The translations under genes were made by a program, and so were the position numbers. The notes under the pieces were generated by a model that saw only the letters and a program-made list of their open reading frames with translations, was not told the origin of the DNA and searched no databases. Below, in pieces: positions 7,788 to 11,338 of a stretch of 11,338 bases of DNA. Source of the stretch: UBA724 sp049596815 (GTDB lineage: Bacteria; Bacteroidota; Bacteroidia; Flavobacteriales; Flavobacteriaceae). Location: contig JBMYLY010000044.1 in NCBI GenBank assembly GCA_049596815.1, positions 1 to 11,338 on the forward strand, written 5' to 3'. Position 1 is the stretch's first letter. Every line of letters starts with the position of its first letter.

Positions 7788-8273
7788 ATGATACAGATAT
7801 TTATCACTGGTGGCACGTTTGACAAAAGCTATGATTCCATCAATGGACAACTTTATTTCGAAAAAACCCACTTGCCTGAAATGTTAAAGCGCAGTCGTTG
7901 TTCGCTAGACATCGATATTCAAACCCTAATGATGAAGGACAGTTTGGAAATGGGTGAACAAGATGTGGAAATGGTTGTACGAGCTTGCCGAAATAGTCCA
8001 GCTAAGCAAATTGTCATCACCCACGGCACCGATACCATGACTCGCACTGCCGCCACTTTGGCAAATGCCAAAATAGGGAAAACCATCGTATTGACTGGCG
8101 CCATGATCCCCTATGCTTTCGGTAGTTCTTCAGATGGTTTTTTTAATCTTGGCTGTGCTTTGGCGTTTGCACAAACCCAAGCCCAAGGTGTCTATGTGAC
8201 CATGCAAGGGCAGTGCTTTCACTGGAACCAAGTTGAAAAAGACAAAGACAAAGGCATTTTTTATAAACTATAA
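7788..8273 (+). CDS. Single-domain asparaginase-like protein (N-terminal domain only)
   Basis: A 161-residue protein that matches only the N-terminal domain of L-asparaginases. Thr10 in TGGTFDK corresponds to the first catalytic threonine, and Thr81-Asp82 in THGTDTM to the second catalytic pair. LTGAMIPYA (102-110) and the SSDGFFNL segment (114-121) follow. A lysine in QVEKDKDK (~151) sits where the catalytic Lys162 of E. coli AnsB is expected. The usual C-terminal domain, which supplies one active-site residue across the dimer, is absent. The ending (GIFYKL) resembles the natural end of a known ~160-residue 'asparaginase domain' family, so I do not think it is a truncation. No signal peptide is visible, so it is presumably cytosolic. 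Hydrolysis of asparagine is plausible but not assured. It is the third gene of a compact unit, 11 bases before the IDO-family gene. Confidence 0.85.
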   Translation: MIQIFITGGTFDKSYDSINGQLYFEKTHLPEMLKRSRCSLDIDIQTLMMKDSLEMGEQDVEMVVRACRNSPAKQIVITHGTDTMTRTAATLANAKIGKTIVLTGAMIPYAFGSSSDGFFNLGCALAFAQTQAQGVYVTMQGQCFHWNQVEKDKDKGIFYKL

Positions 8274-8284
8274 ACCCCAACACC

Positions 8285-9670
8285 ATGAACACGAAAATGT
8301 ATACGGATGGCTTTTTTTCGGTCGATCCCACAAATGGGTTTTTACCCATTCAACAACCCTTAACAGTACTTCCCAAAGCTTATGCGCCCCTTCAAGAATT
8401 ATTGACACAAATGCCCACTCGGACAGATGACGGCCAAGAAGGGCTGTTGTCGCAAGAAGGCGCCATAGAAAAGGCCGTTCACGAGCTGCCCAATTTTATT
8501 GATCAGGTAAGCCAAGAAACCAATCCTTTTGTTCAACAAGCCTTGTTTCGGGCCTATGCGTTTGTGGCTTCTGCTTACACCCTAGCCCCCGCCCACCACG
8601 ACTACCTAAAGCATGGCACCTATGGAAAAGCCCATGGGCAATTGCCTAAAAATATAGCACAACCCTTTGTGGCAGTAGCCGACCAACTGGATGTCTATCC
8701 GTGGTTGGACTATCACTATGCTTACTCTCTGGGTAATTATAAAAAATTAGACCCATCCGGTGGTATGAATTGGGAAAACCTCGGGATGTGTGTCAAGTTT
8801 TCCGGTATGCCCGATGAGCGTGGATTTATTATGCTGCACGTGGACATCAACCAATACTCTCCGGCACTTATTGGAGGTGTGTTTGATGCCTTGGAAAGCA
8901 AAAAATCAGATTCATTAAATCATGCACTAGAGGGATTGGTTGCTACTATGAAAAATATTAATGCCCGAAGAAAACTCATGTGGGAGGCCTCACGCTGGAA
9001 ACATTACAACGATTTTCGGGCTTTTATCATGGGCATCAAAGGCAATGAAGATATTTTTGAAAACGGACTTATCTATGAGGGAGTTTGGGATGAACCCAAA
9101 GCCTATAGAGGACAGACCGGCGCCCAAGACAATATCATTCCGACCATGGATATTTTTAGTGGTGTCATTGTACATTATCCGGAAAACGACCTCACGCGCT
9201 ACCTGATGGACTTGCGCAGCTATCGTCCCAAGTGCATTCAGCGTTTTTTAGAAGACCTACGTCAAACCATGTCCAAAGAACCCTTGTTGGAAACCTTAAA
9301 AAATAAAAATAATTATCAGGGAGCCGTATATCTGTTAGAATTGTTGGAAGAAATCTATTTGTTTAGAAACGGTCATTGGCAGTTTGTTCAGATATACATC
9401 ATGCAAAATACCGCCTATCCCAAAGCCACAGGAGGCACGCCTATCACCTCTTGGATTCCCAATCAAATCAAGGCAGTCTTGTCGGCTATGATACAAACCC
9501 ATGACATCATTGATCCGAAGTACAAACCCGAGGACAGAGAAGATTGGATGATGGCTTTTAGTCGAAAAGTAAGCCTACTTAACAAACAACTCGACATGCT
9601 AAAAGTCGATCAGTTTGACCCCAAAAAAGTATTCGATTTAAACCAACAGATGCGTTTGCGGGATTTTTAA
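8285..9670 (+). CDS. Indoleamine 2,3-dioxygenase-family haem protein
   Basis: A 461-residue protein that I assign to the indoleamine 2,3-dioxygenase (IDO) family from the order of motifs; cytosolic, no signal peptide. NYKKLDPSG (151-159) matches the NWKKxDPxG block. GLIYEGVWDEPKAYRGQTGAQ (261-281 region) matches the LVYEGxWxxPxxFxGGSAxQ segment. MDLRSYRP (308-315) matches the MRxYMPP stretch. NGHWQFVQIYI (362-372) places His364 at the proximal haem ligand, and ATGGT (381-385) matches the GTGGT loop. Arg245 aligns with the substrate-binding Arg231 of human IDO1; His240 and Tyr241 align with Phe226 and Phe227. IDO opens the indole ring of tryptophan to N-formylkynurenine. About 76 residues follow ATGGT, against ~20 in human IDO1. 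Substrate identity is uncertain because relatives such as PrnB-type enzymes share the fold. The start could also be Met5. Confidence 0.8.
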   Translation: MNTKMYTDGFFSVDPTNGFLPIQQPLTVLPKAYAPLQELLTQMPTRTDDGQEGLLSQEGAIEKAVHELPNFIDQVSQETNPFVQQALFRAYAFVASAYTLAPAHHDYLKHGTYGKAHGQLPKNIAQPFVAVADQLDVYPWLDYHYAYSLGNYKKLDPSGGMNWENLGMCVKFSGMPDERGFIMLHVDINQYSPALIGGVFDALESKKSDSLNHALEGLVATMKNINARRKLMWEASRWKHYNDFRAFIMGIKGNEDIFENGLIYEGVWDEPKAYRGQTGAQDNIIPTMDIFSGVIVHYPENDLTRYLMDLRSYRPKCIQRFLEDLRQTMSKEPLLETLKNKNNYQGAVYLLELLEEIYLFRNGHWQFVQIYIMQNTAYPKATGGTPITSWIPNQIKAVLSAMIQTHDIIDPKYKPEDREDWMMAFSRKVSLLNKQLDMLKVDQFDPKKVFDLNQQMRLRDF

Positions 9671-9729
9671 ACTTGTGGTTTGTGTTGTGTTTTATGGACG
9701 GAGCTTACCTCTGATACTTTATGAAATGG

Positions 9730-9737
9730 TATATTTG
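9730..9737 (+). promoter_or_regulatory. Candidate Bacteroidota -7 promoter element (TATATTTG)
   Basis: TATATTTG is a perfect match to the TAnnTTTG -7 element read by the Bacteroidota primary sigma factor. It lies in the 117-base gap after the IDO-family gene, about 50 bases before the next start codon, which would give a leader of ~45 bases. No good TTTG -33 box is found at the expected 19-21 base distance; only TTACCT (9705-9710) is there. The gap also holds a GT-rich run (9674-9692) but no hairpin with a T-tract. Confidence 0.4.
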
Positions 9738-9787
9738 AAAAATAATTGAGCGCCCCGTAATCTATCATCCATGTGTGCCAACGCCAA

Positions 9788-10561
9788 ATGATGAAAGACC
9801 TTTTACGCAAAGCAAAAAAAACACTGTATAATCCTTTACGCAACCGCGTCAAAAGATTCAAGGAGCATATAGCTTACGCCTATTATTTGGCTCAAAAAAA
9901 CCAACGGTTTTACAGTGATCTAACGAAAGAGAGAGACCCCGAAAAACCATTAAAAAAACTGCTGTATGTGGGTAGCGGCCGATCAGCGTTGGAGTACAAA
10001 AACCACAATCTTGAAGGGGTTGAAATTCTGACCGTAAACAACGCTCACAAGGCCTTTGAGAGTTGGGTAAATTATTATTTGTGCTCAACAGATTTTCCCA
10101 ATAAAAACAAACCTAACGCTAAAAAGTATGGAGAGTTGGTCTTAAAGCCCAAATATTTTTACGGAGTCTTAAGCCATGCGCGCTTTTTCAATCTTCCTTT
10201 TAGACCCAATGTGGGGAAAACCATTTTTTTGGATGGTTTGTATTGGGCCATGGCCAAGGGGTTTGATGAAATTTTTCTGTTGGGTTTTGATCACGACTAC
10301 AACCCCAATCGAGTTAAAAAATGGGATGGAAAACACATCGGAAATGAGGAAAAGTTAAAAGAAATGTTTTCGGGAAAAAATGAGGAGCCCGACGCGTTTT
10401 ATGGTCAAAATACTCCTGACCCTTTACGGCATGGAAAACACAACTTGAGCCAGATGTTTGAAGATGCACAACATCACGCTTCGATTTATGGATGTAAGGT
10501 TATCAACCTATCGACACGTAAAGGTGGGATTGAGGTGTTTGAAAGAAGAGATTCGATTTGA
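9788..10561 (+). CDS. Uncharacterised Rossmann-like protein, resembling GT42 sialyltransferases / DUF115
   Basis: A 257-residue protein that I cannot name with certainty. After a basic N-terminal stretch (1-45) it has KKLLYVGSGRSALEY (56-70), which resembles the nucleotide-binding start (GNGPS) of CMP-sialic-acid-using GT42 enzymes and of DUF115 proteins. TVNNAHKAF (82-90) and LCSTDFP (98-104) follow. A block at 147-170 (LDGLYWAMAKGFDEIFLLGF, then DHDY) parallels the SGxYMCAxAxxxGYKEIYLSGxDxY block of Cst-type sialyltransferases. Near the end, DPLRHGKHN (211-219) offers His215 and His218, where those enzymes have a catalytic histidine. Its neighbour is a glycosyltransferase gene, so a role in surface-glycan synthesis is likely but inferred. 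ATG 9788 or ATG 9791 may start it; a GTG at 9773 in the same frame is less likely. No signal peptide or membrane segment is seen. Confidence 0.75.
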   Translation: MMKDLLRKAKKTLYNPLRNRVKRFKEHIAYAYYLAQKNQRFYSDLTKERDPEKPLKKLLYVGSGRSALEYKNHNLEGVEILTVNNAHKAFESWVNYYLCSTDFPNKNKPNAKKYGELVLKPKYFYGVLSHARFFNLPFRPNVGKTIFLDGLYWAMAKGFDEIFLLGFDHDYNPNRVKKWDGKHIGNEEKLKEMFSGKNEEPDAFYGQNTPDPLRHGKHNLSQMFEDAQHHASIYGCKVINLSTRKGGIEVFERRDSI

Positions 10562-10592
10562 AGAACAAATGATTGTATAAAAGTAGGACCCT

Positions 10593-11338
10593 TTGATTTT
10601 TAGAATACATAAGAACATAAAACAATTTTACTACGCCTACAATGCTTTAAAACTCCTGATTCCAAACTTTTTATACAGGAAAAGGCTTGCTGTAAAGCTC
10701 ACAGAATATCAATCCTCAGACAGAGAATACATAAACCAGCGTGTGCGCTATTACAACCGTTTAGAGGAGCAAGTTGGCTTGCCTGAATGGGTCGAACCGA
10801 CAGGGTCATTAAAACTCGGGAAAAAACACAACACTTATTTTTTTGATAGCTATGCTATAGCGCGCTATTTTAACCCAAAGCTCAAAGTGCATTTCTTATT
10901 TGGAGACATACTCCACATTCCCGAAATACCCTCGGTGGTCAAATCCAGACCGATTGATAAACAGAACCAAAACGCTGTGTTGATGAAGCTGAACAAGGTG
11001 AGACATTTCATCTTTACCAATGATAAAAACCGTTTTGAGGACAAAAAAAATATGCTTATTGGGCGGGGCGGTGTTGGCAGTCATAAGCCCAAGCGAGTTG
11101 CCTTTTACAACCAATATTTTGACCATCCCATGTGTGATTTGGGTCAGATAAATAAAAACACACCCCACGACCATTGGTACAAAAAGAAAATCTCTATTGA
11201 AGCCCACCTCAAATACAAGTTTGTGTTGTGTTTGGAGGGGATTGATGTTTCAACCAACCTCAAATGGGTAATGTCGTCAAACTCTATCGCTGTGATGCCC
11301 AAACCCACCATGGAAACTTGGTTCATGGAAGGCACTTT
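10593..11338 (+). CDS. GT90 family glycosyltransferase (CAP10/LpsA-like), 3'-truncated, TTG start
   Basis: An open frame without stops runs from 10587 to the window edge and has no ATG near its beginning. TTG at 10593 is the best start: AGGA lies 5-8 bases before it and the product then opens (M)IFRIHKNIKQFYYAYN, while an in-frame TAG at 10584 rules out an earlier start. 248 residues are visible. They include YYNRLEEQVGLP, FDSYAIARYFNP, LFGDILHIPEIPSVVKSRP, and the diagnostic stretch with FVLCLEGIDVS (E215, D218), NLKWVMSSNSIAVMPKP and TMETWFMEGT at the edge. These match the glycosyltransferase 90 family (CAP10, lipopolysaccharide-modifying LpsA), cytosolic enzymes that add sugars to LPS or capsule in bacteria. 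Roughly 60-80 residues should follow beyond the window. It lies 31 bases after the preceding gene and is probably in the same transcript. Donor and acceptor are unknown. Confidence 0.85.
   Translation, partial: MIFRIHKNIKQFYYAYNALKLLIPNFLYRKRLAVKLTEYQSSDREYINQRVRYYNRLEEQVGLPEWVEPTGSLKLGKKHNTYFFDSYAIARYFNPKLKVHFLFGDILHIPEIPSVVKSRPIDKQNQNAVLMKLNKVRHFIFTNDKNRFEDKKNMLIGRGGVGSHKPKRVAFYNQYFDHPMCDLGQINKNTPHDHWYKKKISIEAHLKYKFVLCLEGIDVSTNLKWVMSSNSIAVMPKPTMETWFMEGT

Noticed and set aside
8233..8430. Overlapping + strand frame at the asparaginase/IDO junction, which might suggest a frameshifted fusion
   Set aside because: Both neighbouring genes have natural ends and starts with an 11-base gap, and the extra frame lacks family motifs.
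9671..9700. Possible terminator after the IDO-family gene in the GT-rich run
   Set aside because: I could not fold a stable GC stem with a T-tract from it on either strand.
9773..9787. GTG start for the GT42/DUF115-like gene
   Set aside because: Two ATG codons follow at 9788 and 9791, and the five extra residues add no conserved feature.
10896..11335. Minus-strand open frames across the right-edge gene
   Set aside because: They are antisense to the convincing GT90 frame and their translations show no recognisable motifs.
9788..11338. Recent horizontal transfer of the right-edge glycan genes because of lower GC
   Set aside because: Hand counts of a few 60-base lines ranged from about 30 to 47 percent GC, overlapping the ~45 percent of a line counted in the IDO gene, so the shift is too weak to claim without a full calculation.

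Overview
The window looks like a chromosomal piece of a member of the Bacteroidota, probably a flavobacterium-like marine or environmental species. The main reasons are the short 287-residue primary sigma factor that lacks region 1.1 and opens MRQLKITKQVTNRETASLDK, the scarcity of Shine-Dalgarno sequences, several lipoprotein peptidases, and a TAnnTTTG promoter element. Every gene I can support lies on the + strand and the gaps are short. No stretch longer than about 120 bases lacks a gene. I see no tRNA, rRNA, CRISPR array, insertion sequence or phage gene.

Left part (1-2523): the 3' end of a gamma-glutamyltransferase gene is followed 16 bases later by an S9A prolyl-oligopeptidase-family enzyme (oligopeptidase B type) that carries a lipoprotein-like signal peptide. 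Middle left (2591-5163): a tightly packed housekeeping group holds the primary sigma factor rpoD, rpe (its start codon overlaps the rpoD stop in TAATG) and anmK (3 bases further on). A small palindrome follows anmK.

Middle right (5209-9670): a second compact unit has gaps of 5, 6 and 11 bases. It encodes a DUF885 lipoprotein metallopeptidase, an M48 lipoprotein metallopeptidase, a single-domain asparaginase-like protein, and an indoleamine 2,3-dioxygenase (IDO)-family haem protein. Together with the two leftmost genes it gives a peptide and amino-acid breakdown theme: gamma-glutamyl bonds, oligopeptides, asparagine and tryptophan. Shared function of these genes is an inference from gene order.

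Right edge (9671-11338): after a 117-base gap with a good match to the Bacteroidota -7 element come two probable surface-glycan genes. The first is a Rossmann-like protein resembling GT42 sialyltransferases or DUF115. The second is a GT90 (CAP10/LpsA-like) glycosyltransferase that starts at a TTG codon and runs off the window. This is probably the beginning of a polysaccharide or LPS gene cluster. I found no clear evidence for a wholly new system. The items most worth a second look are the IDO/asparaginase/peptidase unit and the orphan glycosyltransferase pair.
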